Of a stretch of 64,000 bases of DNA, positions 1 to 9,800 are shown piece by piece. A program made the position numbers and the translations under genes. The stretch's first letter is position 1; each line of letters begins with the position of its first letter. The notes beneath the pieces were generated by a model that was not told where the DNA came from, searched no databases, and was given only the letters and a program-made list of their open reading frames with translations. Source of the stretch: Candidatus Hydrogenedentota bacterium (GTDB lineage Bacteria; Hydrogenedentota; Hydrogenedentia; Hydrogenedentales; CAITNO01); contig CAITNO010000106.1 of assembly GCA_903893795.1 (NCBI GenBank), forward strand, positions 186,001 to 250,000, read 5' to 3'.

Positions 1-2232
1 ACTGGATTCATGTGGGGGTTCCGTTCGCTGAAAGTGGCCATGGAAGCGCCGGAATATGCCGCCGACGGGCTGAACCGCTGGATTGAGACCGGCAGCAGCA
101 CGGCCATTATGGGCGCAAAGGCCTATGAATTCCTTTCGGCCGGACGCAAGAAAGCCGTGGCCGATTCGCTCGCCATGTATCCGAACATTGACGTGGTTGT
201 CATGACGCTCGGTGGCAATGACTTCTCCGGCGGATTTCCCGTTCCCGGTCACGGCGACGACTGTGACTGGTACGACTGGTTCAGGGACAATCACGACAGC
301 AACCCCAATAACGATTGGTCTGAAGCCATTCTTTTCGACCAGTTGAAGCTCGACATGCGCGAAATCCTGCAGAACATTTTGGTCCAGCGACCCGATGTCC
401 GCGTGGCCATCGTGGGCTATGACTGGACCTGCCGGACCTCCTACCAGAAGGTGGACGGACTGACCATCGAACGCCAGAACGCAGGCATCGTGGCCATGGA
501 AAAGGCCAAGCGCGACCTCGCCATGGAGCCCGAGTTTGCCGGGCGCGTGGAATACATTCAAACCATGGGCCTCATTCAGCACACCTACGGCTATTTCACC
601 AGCAATGAATGGGGGGACACGGGGGTGAAGCCCTACCCGCCGGCGCGTCCGCTCAGCCAGGTGGATGTGTCTCCAGACGTGGCCCCCATGCCCGGTTCCC
701 TTGCGAACGGTTACAGTCCCTGGCCGGGCGGCGACCCGCTGCACCAGGACCCGCGCCTGTGCTACATCGACGAGGACATCCACCTGCAGCGCGAGGGTTT
801 CGACCTGGTTGCCAAGCATGCCCTCGATACGAGAATTCGCGAATGGCTCAATTATCCCAAGGCGCTGTCCATCATCGCCCAGTCCAAACTGGGCGACACG
901 CAGAGCTACACAGTGACTTTTTCCGAGCCGGTGCAGGGCGTTGACGCCTCTGACTTCGAACTTTTTGTCCAGACCAAGTCCGGCGCGAAAGCCATGGCCA
1001 TCACCAGTGTGCAGTCCGGTGCCGGCGGCGTGAAATGGACCGTGACCGCCAATCTGGGCGGCGCTTCCGGAGAGGTGCTGTTGCGCATCCTTGACGACGA
1101 CTCCATCACGCGCATTGACAACGGTGTCCCGCTCGGCGGGCCGGGCGTCGGCAACGGTGTTTTCGCCTACAACGGCACCTACTATTTCCAGGACATGCTC
1201 CGTCCCGGCGACAATGATTTCAACGCCTCGCTGAGCTATCTGGACATTGCATCCCGGCCTTACTTTGCCGACTATGTGCCGGGCCTGAGTTTCAGTCCCG
1301 ACCGGTTCGACGCGAACGGGGGCTTTTTCACAGACGGCGGCAGTCTTCAGGCACCCTACCAGATCCCGGGCAACGGCATGCTGGAGTCCTATGAACTCGC
1401 GCTGATCACCCACATGCTCAACCATCCCGGCCTGGACCTGTCCTCGCGGGGTGGTCCGAAGGCGCAGGATGTCATTGCGGCATGGAACAGCAACATTCTG
1501 CAGATGCAGGACACCCTGGGCGGAATCGGCAGCATCGGCGACATTCTCCTGCCGGGGTTGGACACGCTGCTTGCGGGCTATCTGACGCTGGACAATGACC
1601 CCAACAATCCTGCGCTTCACGATTCTTCCTTCCTTGCCGTGACCCTGTTGACCATGCTGAACGCCGTCGACAATTTCCCGGTGAATGTGAAGACGCCCGA
1701 CCCCACCAAGTTCGTGGGATTTCCGAACGCCTTTACGGCGGGGGCCGACCCCGACGGGGACGGCTGGACAAACGAGCAGGAATATGCCTACTCCCTGCCG
1801 GACGGTGCAGAAGCCTATGCCGCAGCGGCGTTGGACCCGGGTCTGACCCCGAAACGGGGCGACGGTCTCTATGAAGCGGGCGACAGTGTGCGTGTGCCGC
1901 TGCTGGTGCATGCCTCCTGGGATGGAACCATTCAGTGGTACCGCAATGGCCAGCCGCTGACCGACAGTGTCAATGTGTCCGGCAGCAACAGCCGCTGCCT
2001 CGTTCTGTCCCCGGTTGAGACGGACAACACGGGCAGTTACACCTGTGTTTACCAGACCGTTACCGGTCCAGCGGGCGGCCGCACTGCCACCAACCACACC
2101 TATCCCGCCAGCGGTGCCGTCAGTGTGCGCGTCGGCGAAAAGGTGCCCGTTGCCACACCCCTCGGGATGGCGCTCTTCGCCGCCGCCGCGGGACTTGGCG
2201 GTGTTTCGGCGTTGCGCCGCCGCCGTCGTTAA
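1..2232 (+). CDS. Secreted SGNH-like hydrolase with Ig-like domain and C-terminal sorting signal, 5' truncated
   Basis: The frame is open to the window edge, so the ATG at 10 is probably internal. Numbering from it, G68-G-N-D71 fits SGNH block III and H258 lies in a block V-like region; the Ser-bearing GDSL block I is missing and should lie upstream. The block V segment reads D-E-D-I-H, so the residue three before His is Glu, not the usual Asp. After the catalytic part come a helical module shared with the giant protein at 6833-13954, an EF-hand/thrombospondin-3-like loop (DPDGDG, about 1747-1779), and an Ig-like domain (residues about 628-700, WYRNG and GSYTC). The C-terminus is VPVATPLG, a hydrophobic stretch and five Arg, the layout of PEP-CTERM-like sorting signals. 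Likely cell-surface esterase or carbohydrate deacetylase; substrate unknown. Confidence 0.7.
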   Translation, partial: TGFMWGFRSLKVAMEAPEYAADGLNRWIETGSSTAIMGAKAYEFLSAGRKKAVADSLAMYPNIDVVVMTLGGNDFSGGFPVPGHGDDCDWYDWFRDNHDSNPNNDWSEAILFDQLKLDMREILQNILVQRPDVRVAIVGYDWTCRTSYQKVDGLTIERQNAGIVAMEKAKRDLAMEPEFAGRVEYIQTMGLIQHTYGYFTSNEWGDTGVKPYPPARPLSQVDVSPDVAPMPGSLANGYSPWPGGDPLHQDPRLCYIDEDIHLQREGFDLVAKHALDTRIREWLNYPKALSIIAQSKLGDTQSYTVTFSEPVQGVDASDFELFVQTKSGAKAMAITSVQSGAGGVKWTVTANLGGASGEVLLRILDDDSITRIDNGVPLGGPGVGNGVFAYNGTYYFQDMLRPGDNDFNASLSYLDIASRPYFADYVPGLSFSPDRFDANGGFFTDGGSLQAPYQIPGNGMLESYELALITHMLNHPGLDLSSRGGPKAQDVIAAWNSNILQMQDTLGGIGSIGDILLPGLDTLLAGYLTLDNDPNNPALHDSSFLAVTLLTMLNAVDNFPVNVKTPDPTKFVGFPNAFTAGADPDGDGWTNEQEYAYSLPDGAEAYAAAALDPGLTPKRGDGLYEAGDSVRVPLLVHASWDGTIQWYRNGQPLTDSVNVSGSNSRCLVLSPVETDNTGSYTCVYQTVTGPAGGRTATNHTYPASGAVSVRVGEKVPVATPLGMALFAAAAGLGGVSALRRRRR
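1276..1850 (+). repeat. Unrecognised helical module plus EF-hand-like loop, copy in the SGNH-like protein
   Basis: Encodes a segment with the pattern N-G-M-L-x3-E-L, then L-N-x-P-x-L-D-x4-GG, a Trp-containing helix and A-G-Y-L-T-L, followed by DPDGDGWTNEQEY and an Ala-rich stretch. The same order of motifs occurs three times in the giant protein on the other strand (12990-13290, 9800-10280, 8900-9330). I do not know a named family for it. Confidence 0.55.
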
Positions 2233-2259
2233 GCATCTGACGTCAACCAGTCCATTCAC

Positions 2260-2294
2260 GGACCGCCGGACTATTTCCGGCGGTCCTTTCTCTT
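2260..2294 (+). terminator. Rho-independent terminator after the SGNH-like gene
   Basis: Perfect 10-bp stem GGACCGCCGG / CCGGCGGTCC (2260-2269 and 2277-2286) with a 7-nt loop, followed by TTTCTCTT. It ends the upstream gene and separates it from clpS. Confidence 0.85.
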
Positions 2295-2419
2295 CCAATC
2301 CGCAATGGAACCGCCCCTCATACCCGAGCGGGACGGTGTGGTATCATTAAGGCATGATGGTACGGGCCGTGTGGGCAGTTGATGCGGCCGGGCTTCTTCC
2401 GCAAGGGAATTTTACAGCC

Positions 2420-2734
2420 ATGGCAAACATCAACCATTCAACACAGGCCCATACTGTTGTACGGGACACGGACGAGGCTGGACTCCCGCCCCGGTACCGG
2501 GTGATTCTGCTCAACGATGACTACACGACGATGGAATTTGTGGTGGAGATCCTTGAGCAGGTCTTCCTGAAGTCGCATGAAGAGGCGTTCAGGATTATGC
2601 TGGCCGTGCATGGGCATGGTTCGGGAGTTGCTGGTGTTTACGTGAGGCAGGTGGCCGAGACAAAGTGCGCCGCGGTGCACAGGCGGGCCCGGTCCGAAGG
2701 GTTTCCCCTGCGCTGCGTCATGGAAACGGAATGA
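2420..2734 (+). CDS. clpS: ATP-dependent Clp protease adaptor ClpS
   Basis: 104-residue protein of typical ClpS length. The core PPRYRVILLNDDYTTMEFV matches the conserved ClpS start, where the Asn-Asp pair helps form the N-degron pocket, and the segment with VHGHGSGVAGVY corresponds to the second conserved block (usually H-x-x-G-x-G). ClpS delivers N-end-rule substrates to ClpA and binds its N-domain; clpA follows 30 bp downstream, supporting the assignment. The frame is open upstream to 2354, but the ATG at 2420 gives the usual length and has AAGGGA about 10 nt upstream. Confidence 0.93.
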   Translation: MANINHSTQAHTVVRDTDEAGLPPRYRVILLNDDYTTMEFVVEILEQVFLKSHEEAFRIMLAVHGHGSGVAGVYVRQVAETKCAAVHRRARSEGFPLRCVMETE

Positions 2735-2764
2735 CCGCAAAACTGGATGAATGGACATCGGGCC

Positions 2765-5098
2765 ATGTTGAGCCGTGAACTGGAAATGACACTTGGACTC
2801 GCCCTGCAGGAGGCGAAGACACGCAGGCATGAATATCTGTGCGTGGAGCACGTGCTCTACGCGCTCACGCTGGACCGTGCCGGTGTGGACATCATCGAGG
2901 GCTGCGGGGGTGACCCGCGCGCGCTCAGGCAGGTGCTGGACGGATTTCTCAGCCGCGACATTGAGCGAGTGCCCGAGGGAACCCGGGTGACGCTGCAGCA
3001 GACCGAGGCGCTCGAACGGCTATTGCAGCGCGCCTTTCTGCACGTGCAGCATTCCGGCAAGCGCGCCGTGGAGGCCGGCGACATGCTGGCCGCCATGCTC
3101 GAGGAGGAGGACCTGCACGCCGCGCACTATCTGCGCCGCCAGGGCATCACGCGGCTCGACGTGCTTGATTACATTTCACACGGCGTTATCAAGGGCGAGC
3201 GCCGCACCAACACCCCCCGTCCGCTGGACGGTTCCATGGAAGAGGGCTATCTCGACGACTACGAAGACGACGGGGACGAAGACGGGGGAGAGGATGGCGG
3301 CGCATCCATCGGCGAAAGCAGGCAGCAGAGCGCGCTGGAAACCTTTGCCGTCTCGCTGACCGCCAAGGCCGCCGAAGGCAAGCTCGACCCCCTCATCGGC
3401 CGTGAGCGGGAGATTCGCCGCGCGCTGCGCGTGCTCTGCCGCAGGCGCAAGAATAACCCCATCTTTGTCGGCGAACCCGGCACCGGAAAGACCGCCATGG
3501 CCGAAGGTCTCGCCGCCGCGCTTTACGAGGCGTCGCAGGGCCGGGGCAGGGTGCATGTGCCGCCCGAACTCGCCGTCGCCGAAGTGCTGGCGCTCGACAT
3601 GCCGGGCATGCTTGCGGGCACCAAATTCCGCGGCGATTTTGAGCAGCGCGTCAAGGCCGTCGTGCGCGAGGCCGCCCAGCGGCCCAACGTGATCCTCTTC
3701 ATAGACGAGATTCACACGATCGTCGGGGCGGGCTCGACCACCGAATCCACCATGGACGCCTCCACCATCATCAAGCCCGCCCTCGCCTCCGGCGAACTGC
3801 GCTGCATCGGCGCCACCACCTACGAGGCCTTCAAGAACCATTTCGAGAAAGACCACGCGCTGGCGCGCCGCTTCCAGAAAATAGACCTGGCCGAGCCGTC
3901 CGTGGAGGAAACCTACAAGATCCTGCGCGGCCTGCGCCCCCACTACGAAAAGCATCACGGCATCCGCTACACCGACGCGGCGCTGCGCTCCGCCGCCGAA
4001 CTGTCGGCGCGGCACATCAATGACCGTTTTCTGCCCGACAAGGCCATCGACCTGATCGACGAGGCGGGCGCGGGTGTGCGCACCGACGGTCCCATAAGGC
4101 GCCGGGTCATCCGCCCGGCCGACATCGAGCAGGTGGTCTCCGAACTCGCCAAGATTCCCGCGCGCACCCTCTCCGGTTCCGACAAGGAGCGCCTGTCCGC
4201 GCTGGGTCAGAGTCTCAAAGACGTGGTCTTCGGCCAGGACGAGGCCATCGACCAGGTGGTGCATGCCATCAAGCGCTCGCGCGCCGGTCTGGGACGGCCC
4301 AACAAGCCGGTCGGTTGTTACCTGTTCACCGGACCCACCGGCGTCGGCAAGACCGAGGTGGCCCGCCAGTTGGCCACCGTGCTCGACAACCACTTCTCCC
4401 GCTACGACATGAGCGAGTACATGGAGAAGCACGCAGTGTCGCGCCTCATCGGCGCGCCCCCGGGCTATGTCGGCTTTGACCAGGGCGGTTTGCTGGTCGA
4501 CGAAATCCGCCGCAACCCCTACACCGTGCTCCTGCTCGATGAAATAGAAAAGGCCCACCCCGACCTCTTCAGCATTCTCCTGCAGGTCATGGACAACGCC
4601 ACACTAACGGACAACATGGGGCGCAAGGCCGATTTCCGCAATGTCGTCCTCATCATGACCTCCAATGCGGGCGCCCGCGAAATGGCCGCCGCAAGCATCG
4701 GCTTCAGCTCCGGCGCCGACGACAGCAGGCACAAGAGCCTCAAGGCCATCGAAAAGGCGCTGACCCCCGAATTCCGCAACCGGCTCGATGCCATCATCAC
4801 CTTCAATCCGCTGCCCATGACGGTGGTCTTCGAGATTGTGGACAAGTTTATCCGCCAGTTGAACATGCAGCTTGCCGAGCGCCGCGTGACCCTCGTGCTC
4901 GACGATGCCGTCCGGCTCTGGATTGCCGACCGGGGCTACGACCCCAAGTTCGGCGCCCGTCCGCTGGCCCGCATCATCGAGACCGACATAGAAACGCCCC
5001 TGGCCGACGAGATCCTGTTCGGCAAGCTGGAGAAGGGCGGCAAAGTGACCGTCCGCCTGGCCGACGGCAAACCCACCTTCGAGTACGGCAGTGCATGA
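2765..5098 (+). CDS. clpA: ATP-dependent Clp protease ATP-binding subunit ClpA
   Basis: AAA+ unfoldase of 777 residues. Order: Clp N-domain (about 1-150), an unusually acidic linker rich in Asp, Glu and Gly, first AAA+ domain with Walker A GEPGTGKT (236-243) and Walker [11 protein letters not shown], second AAA+ domain with Walker A GPTGVGKT (523-530) and Walker [10 protein letters not shown], and a C-terminal D2-small domain. The tripeptide IGF (645-647) sits where ClpA/ClpX carry the ClpP-docking loop, so it should work with ClpP; no clpP lies in this window. The start is set at 2765 (MLSRELE) because it matches ClpA N-termini; another in-frame ATG lies at 2747. Its stop overlaps the next gene by ATGA. 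Confidence 0.95.
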   Translation: MLSRELEMTLGLALQEAKTRRHEYLCVEHVLYALTLDRAGVDIIEGCGGDPRALRQVLDGFLSRDIERVPEGTRVTLQQTEALERLLQRAFLHVQHSGKRAVEAGDMLAAMLEEEDLHAAHYLRRQGITRLDVLDYISHGVIKGERRTNTPRPLDGSMEEGYLDDYEDDGDEDGGEDGGASIGESRQQSALETFAVSLTAKAAEGKLDPLIGREREIRRALRVLCRRRKNNPIFVGEPGTGKTAMAEGLAAALYEASQGRGRVHVPPELAVAEVLALDMPGMLAGTKFRGDFEQRVKAVVREAAQRPNVILFIDEIHTIVGAGSTTESTMDASTIIKPALASGELRCIGATTYEAFKNHFEKDHALARRFQKIDLAEPSVEETYKILRGLRPHYEKHHGIRYTDAALRSAAELSARHINDRFLPDKAIDLIDEAGAGVRTDGPIRRRVIRPADIEQVVSELAKIPARTLSGSDKERLSALGQSLKDVVFGQDEAIDQVVHAIKRSRAGLGRPNKPVGCYLFTGPTGVGKTEVARQLATVLDNHFSRYDMSEYMEKHAVSRLIGAPPGYVGFDQGGLLVDEIRRNPYTVLLLDEIEKAHPDLFSILLQVMDNATLTDNMGRKADFRNVVLIMTSNAGAREMAAASIGFSSGADDSRHKSLKAIEKALTPEFRNRLDAIITFNPLPMTVVFEIVDKFIRQLNMQLAERRVTLVLDDAVRLWIADRGYDPKFGARPLARIIETDIETPLADEILFGKLEKGGKVTVRLADGKPTFEYGSA

Positions 5099-5544
5099 AG
5101 GCGAAGCACCACGAGACGGCCGGCGGCGTGGTCATTGACCCGTCGGGGCGCATGCTCGTAATAGTGCGAGACATTGAGCGTGAGGGGCGGGTCATTCACG
5201 AAGTGCGGCTACCCAAGGGCCACATCGACCCCGGCGAAACACCTGAACAGGCCGCCCTGCGCGAAGTGGAGGAAGAGTCCGGCTATGCCGCGCTGGAAAT
5301 TATCGCCGACCTGGGCACCTGCCACAGCACCTTCGAGTTTCGCGGCAAACGCAACGAGCGGGACGAGCGCTATTTCCTCATGCGCCTCACCGATTCCCGT
5401 CGCGGTGCTCCCCAACCCACCGGCCCCGAAGAGGCCCTCTTCCACCCCGAGTGGCTCGAACCCGCCGCCGCCGCCATCCAGCTCAGCTACGAAAGCGAAC
5501 GCGAATTCGCCCGCCGCGCCTTAAAGACATTAATTAAAGGATGA
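5095..5544 (+). CDS. NUDIX hydrolase
   Basis: 149 residues with a complete Nudix box: G, five residues, E, seven residues, then REVEEESGY, which supplies the metal-binding Glu residues. Such enzymes cleave nucleoside diphosphates linked to another moiety; the short single-domain form and the KGHIDPGET segment resemble diadenosine polyphosphate hydrolases, but the substrate cannot be read from sequence. It overlaps clpA by four bases (ATGA), so it is probably translationally coupled as the last gene of clpS-clpA-nudix. Confidence 0.88.
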   Translation: MKAKHHETAGGVVIDPSGRMLVIVRDIEREGRVIHEVRLPKGHIDPGETPEQAALREVEEESGYAALEIIADLGTCHSTFEFRGKRNERDERYFLMRLTDSRRGAPQPTGPEEALFHPEWLEPAAAAIQLSYESEREFARRALKTLIKG

Positions 5545-5560
5545 CTGTCCCCATTTAACT

Positions 5561-6748
5561 TCAGGGAAGGGTCTGAAGTTTCTCTTTTAACTTGACGCAG
5601 AAATCCTTCTTATAGAAGAGGCCCACGAAGGCTGCTTGGACGTTAATATTACATAGGCGGTAGCTGCCATCTCCCTGCTTGAGAAAACTTACACAACCCA
5701 CCGAAGTGGGGTGAATGTCGTCAATGCACAGGAGGTAGGCCATTTTCCCGCAATCAACAACAAAACGCCGCCCCTCCCAAGCTCCCAGCATCTCAAACAA
5801 CGCCCACTTCCAAGATGCCGGGGCAATACCCTTCTCCTGCCCCTTCGCGTACCCCTCTTGCAGCCCCTCGAGTGTGTCCTTCGTGACGGCTGCAGCCACC
5901 TTTTCCCACATGGCCGGCGTCGGTGGCTTATCGTCCGGAAATGCCCTCATGGCGGAGAGGAACGTATCCAAGACGGACACGATAACGTTGCCGGTGGGCG
6001 ACGCGCCCAACTTCTGCACACGGAGTAGAATCTTGTCAGCCGGAATCGAGTCGTCGTCGTAGGGCAATGGGAGAATAACATAGTTCCTTTCCCAATCCTT
6101 GGGAAGGGCACTTGTATCCAAAGGCGGCCCGAGCAGCGCGGTGACGAACTCTGGTTCGATATTCTTTGCGGTTGCGGCGCTGCAAAAGCGCCATTTGCCG
6201 AGCGTATACTCCTCATAGCCAAGCACGACAGACGGGCCATTCTTAGAGCCGTTCCGAAGCAGTTGAACCACGAAATCCCGGTGTCCCTTGCTGGTCACAT
6301 CGCCCGTAACCAGCGCATCCGTGCTGTCTGAAAACTTGCGCCTGAACAAGCCAAAAAAGCCTTTCGCCTGATCTTCTGTCAGTGGATGGGCGGCGGCATA
6401 GTCGTCAGGGAGAAACATCCGGCTGTATTTGGCCATATCATCCTCGATTATGGCAGCGATAAGCTGGGCATTCATTTCTTGTAGAGCGTCCCGTGCCGGC
6501 TTCACCCCGGACTCATCGAGAACATGATCGTCCAAGCTTCGATAACGGTAGGACATGAGGAGCCCATCCTGGTTCCAAGAAAGGGAATAATGCTCAAGCA
6601 TATCCACCGTCATTTCGCCAAATATCCCCGCCGGGAAAACCTTTTCCGTATACGAAGAATCGCCGGTTTGTGCGGCGAAAGAGCCCAGACTAAAAGCAAA
6701 CAGGATACAGATTGACAATGATATTTGTTCGTGCGAAGGTATATTCAT
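5561..6748 (-). CDS. Hypothetical secreted protein
   Basis: 395 residues. The N-terminus has a hydrophobic stretch (SLSICILFAFSLGSFAA) ending at a likely signal peptidase site near FAAQTG. The rest is a soluble mixed alpha/beta protein with no motif I recognise. The start is placed at the ATG at 6748, eight bases after AAGGAG; an in-frame GTG lies at 6754 but is too close to that site. Base composition looks visibly lower in GC than clpA or aspS, like the adjoining 3' part of the giant gene, which may indicate a laterally acquired block. It lies 84 bp downstream of the giant gene on the same strand and could be cotranscribed. Confidence 0.6.
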   Translation of the reverse strand: MNIPSHEQISLSICILFAFSLGSFAAQTGDSSYTEKVFPAGIFGEMTVDMLEHYSLSWNQDGLLMSYRYRSLDDHVLDESGVKPARDALQEMNAQLIAAIIEDDMAKYSRMFLPDDYAAAHPLTEDQAKGFFGLFRRKFSDSTDALVTGDVTSKGHRDFVVQLLRNGSKNGPSVVLGYEEYTLGKWRFCSAATAKNIEPEFVTALLGPPLDTSALPKDWERNYVILPLPYDDDSIPADKILLRVQKLGASPTGNVIVSVLDTFLSAMRAFPDDKPPTPAMWEKVAAAVTKDTLEGLQEGYAKGQEKGIAPASWKWALFEMLGAWEGRRFVVDCGKMAYLLCIDDIHPTSVGCVSFLKQGDGSYRLCNINVQAAFVGLFYKKDFCVKLKEKLQTLP

Positions 6749-6832
6749 GATCACAACTCCTTACATAAGACCAAGTAACCTCGATGTACGATAGCGACGC
6801 AGGATTATCGTTCCCTAACATTTCCTTGAAGA

Positions 6833-9800
6833 TCAGTCTTCACATGGAGTCCCTAGCTTGATATCAGGCGTAAACACCAATTCCTGCTGAAACCGCTGGA
6901 ATATCGGGATATTGACATCCACCATTAACTTAAAATCCTTTATTTCGCCATGGATGCACTCCTTCCCATCGGAACAATTGTGTTGCGTCAAGCCACCGCC
7001 AAGGGTAAAGTGAGCAGCGCCCGATGCCGTTACGCCATAACCACCGTTTCCTATCACCGGAAGTGAATAGGATATCGTACCCTTTAACTTCAGCCCAATA
7101 GATGTATCAATATTCACTGTGGCCTGCGTCAGCATGGGACTACAAGCCGCACAGGGAGAATACAGGATTCCGCCCACTGTGACTGGAATTGACAGGTCTA
7201 CCAAAGCATATGCATCGATTTCCGGCTTTACAGGAACCGTGTCTCCGCCTATGGTCTTGAGCCATCTTAGAAAAGCGCCTGGGAGAGGTAGGGGAATTTC
7301 TGTCTTTATACTGACCAAGGTCGTCGTGTTCGTGGCACGCGTGACAATATCGTCGCAGCATGGCCTGGTTTCGCAGCTCCAATGCGTGTCTCCGAAAGAT
7401 ATTGTCCCGGAGTTCACGTAATCCGCAATCTTCTCAAGATATTTGATACCCGAGAGGAACTTTTTTAGGGCTTCCAGAAGCTTGTCGAGTTTACCTTGTA
7501 AGGCAGGCCATTGGGAAAACGGATTGAAATCTACCGGCAACGTACCGGGAGTCCAAGAATCGGAAAACACAGCACAAACGGTGATCTCGCCAGCCCTGCC
7601 GAATGTCACGGTTGCGCCAAGCGGATCATTTGTTGGATCGTCAGCCTGAATTCCCTCTCCGCGCCATTTCACGAATTGCGCTCCTGATTTGCTTATGGCC
7701 TCAACATGCACCTGGCCCTGATAAGGATAATACTTCTTCTCCGGATTTTCCGGTGTGCCCACGCGCACATAGCCCATGCACTCAGCGGGACTGGTGCTGC
7801 GGGGCGTAGCCTCAAGTACTACCCTCAATGTTGCTTCATTCTTGAAAAACGAGGCCGTCGGCACCTCGTTGCCGTGCCGCTGGGGAAAGATAACTATAGG
7901 ATTGCTATACATGTCCTGACCTGTTCCGTCGGGTACGAAGTTGTTCCAGTGCGTGAACATGTATCCCGGATTCGGCGTAGCCAACACGGTGACAGGCCAT
8001 TCATGACTCCAGGATGGGTCCGCTGGCGGGCGCGACTCGTCCACATTACCAATCGAAAGGTACTGAATTTCGGAGTTGTCAAGCCCCCCACCTATTCCAA
8101 CGGTCGAGATTCCACCGTCCCCTATATGCGCTTCCTGATCAATGAACGTCACATCTGGGGGGAAGCTATCGTAGTATAGTTGCATCCCACTGGCGCTCCA
8201 CCCCAAGAGCACCGTGCAAGCTGGGCCGAGGCTGCGAGAGACATACTCAAAGCTCCAACCATCTGCACCACAATCATTCCCTGGGCTAAACCGAAGCGTT
8301 ATCGGTGTGTTCTTGGGGCCATAGAAACAACTCTGATGTGTGTTGCTGTTTTCCTCTCTGTACGCGTTGGTCGTCCAGGCAACTTTGCAATAGGGGGCGT
8401 ATGGGACGGTAAGCTCACAGCGCCGGAAGTTTGCTGTTATGGTGGGCACGTTGCGTGTTATCCGGAAGGAATCACAAATCAGGCGGCTGTTGTCAATTCC
8501 GGTTCCGGGTGCCGACCAACCACAGAACTCCCAGCCTTCCTCGCTGTCTGCTTTTGCCAGCACAGCTACCACTGTTCCAGCCGGATAGGCGGTGTTTGGC
8601 GACAAATTCATCAAAGCCGTATTGCATTCATCCACACAAGAAAAGCCAGAACAGGAGCGCTGTATCACACCCAGGGTACAAGGTTCACCGCAACTTGAAT
8701 TCCCACAGTCGACCGTCGGCGGAATGGGTGGAACAATAATTGGGTCTGATGAAGCCGAGGTCGCTGTGCGTGTGTTGTGCGCTGAAGGAGCGGGGAGGGC
8801 GTAGGCAGGAAGCGAAGAAGCCCAGTTCGCCTGGGGATACCCCTTTGCCAGTGCGGCGGCAGGATATGCGATCGAACCAGCATTGGGATTATCCGACGAC
8901 GCGAGCATTTTCCAGTGGTCCAGATTGCTGATGCCGTCCGCGTTGCCATCGCCGGTAGGCGCCAAGAACTCCTGCTGGGTTCTGTCGTAATAGGTGTCAT
9001 CGGACAAAAGGCTCTCTTGAAAATAGTTGTCGAACAAGTGCTGCACCATCTGTACTGTCGGATAGTCGCCCAACGTCATGTATGCTGCGATCGCCCGCTG
9101 GATGTGTTGATCCTCCCCGTCCAAATCCAGAGCCACCTGGGCGAGGTTCTTTGTCCAGGCCTGCCAAAGAAAGGTGTTAATGACTCCGCCCGGATTCGGC
9201 TGATCCAGGGTTGCGTCCTTGAGCGCCGCTTCCAACAGCACGAATTCATCGGCATCGGGGATGCCATTTCCCGCGCGCAGTTCATCGCCATTCTCATCAA
9301 AGGCGATCCCATTCATGTCGAGCACGCCACCGTATGGCAGGATGCCCAATTCGCTCGTCAGGTATTCCAAGTCGCCCCTCAGGTCGAGCGCATCGACGCC
9401 GGGGCGCTCGACGAACTGGGCGCTAAGTGTGTAATCGTGATCTAGAACGACGTTTAAGCTTGCGTTCTTCCGGTCGTCCGTGAACATCCCCTGCCAGGAG
9501 TGGAACTTCCAGTCTGTCGCGCTGTTCACTGCACTGATCGCAAGGGTGGCAGGATTGCAGTTTGGACATTCCGTCTGGGTGGAATCGATTGGCCATTCGT
9601 CCAGGGAATACTTGGGCAGCGAGTAGCTGCCCGCAGGATGGACGGCTCCCTGGCCCTCTTGGCTGATTGTGACAGTGACATGCGGCGGCAGAACGTACCC
9701 GACCAGGTCAGAGAGGTCTGGAACCGCGCTGACGTCGTTCACGCGGCCGAGGGCATACCCCACGCTATTTTGCCAAGTTTGTGGCACCGATGACATGTGG

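Noticed and set aside
3176-4558. 460-codon open frame on the minus strand within clpA
   Set aside because: Antisense shadow of clpA; composition typical of such shadows.
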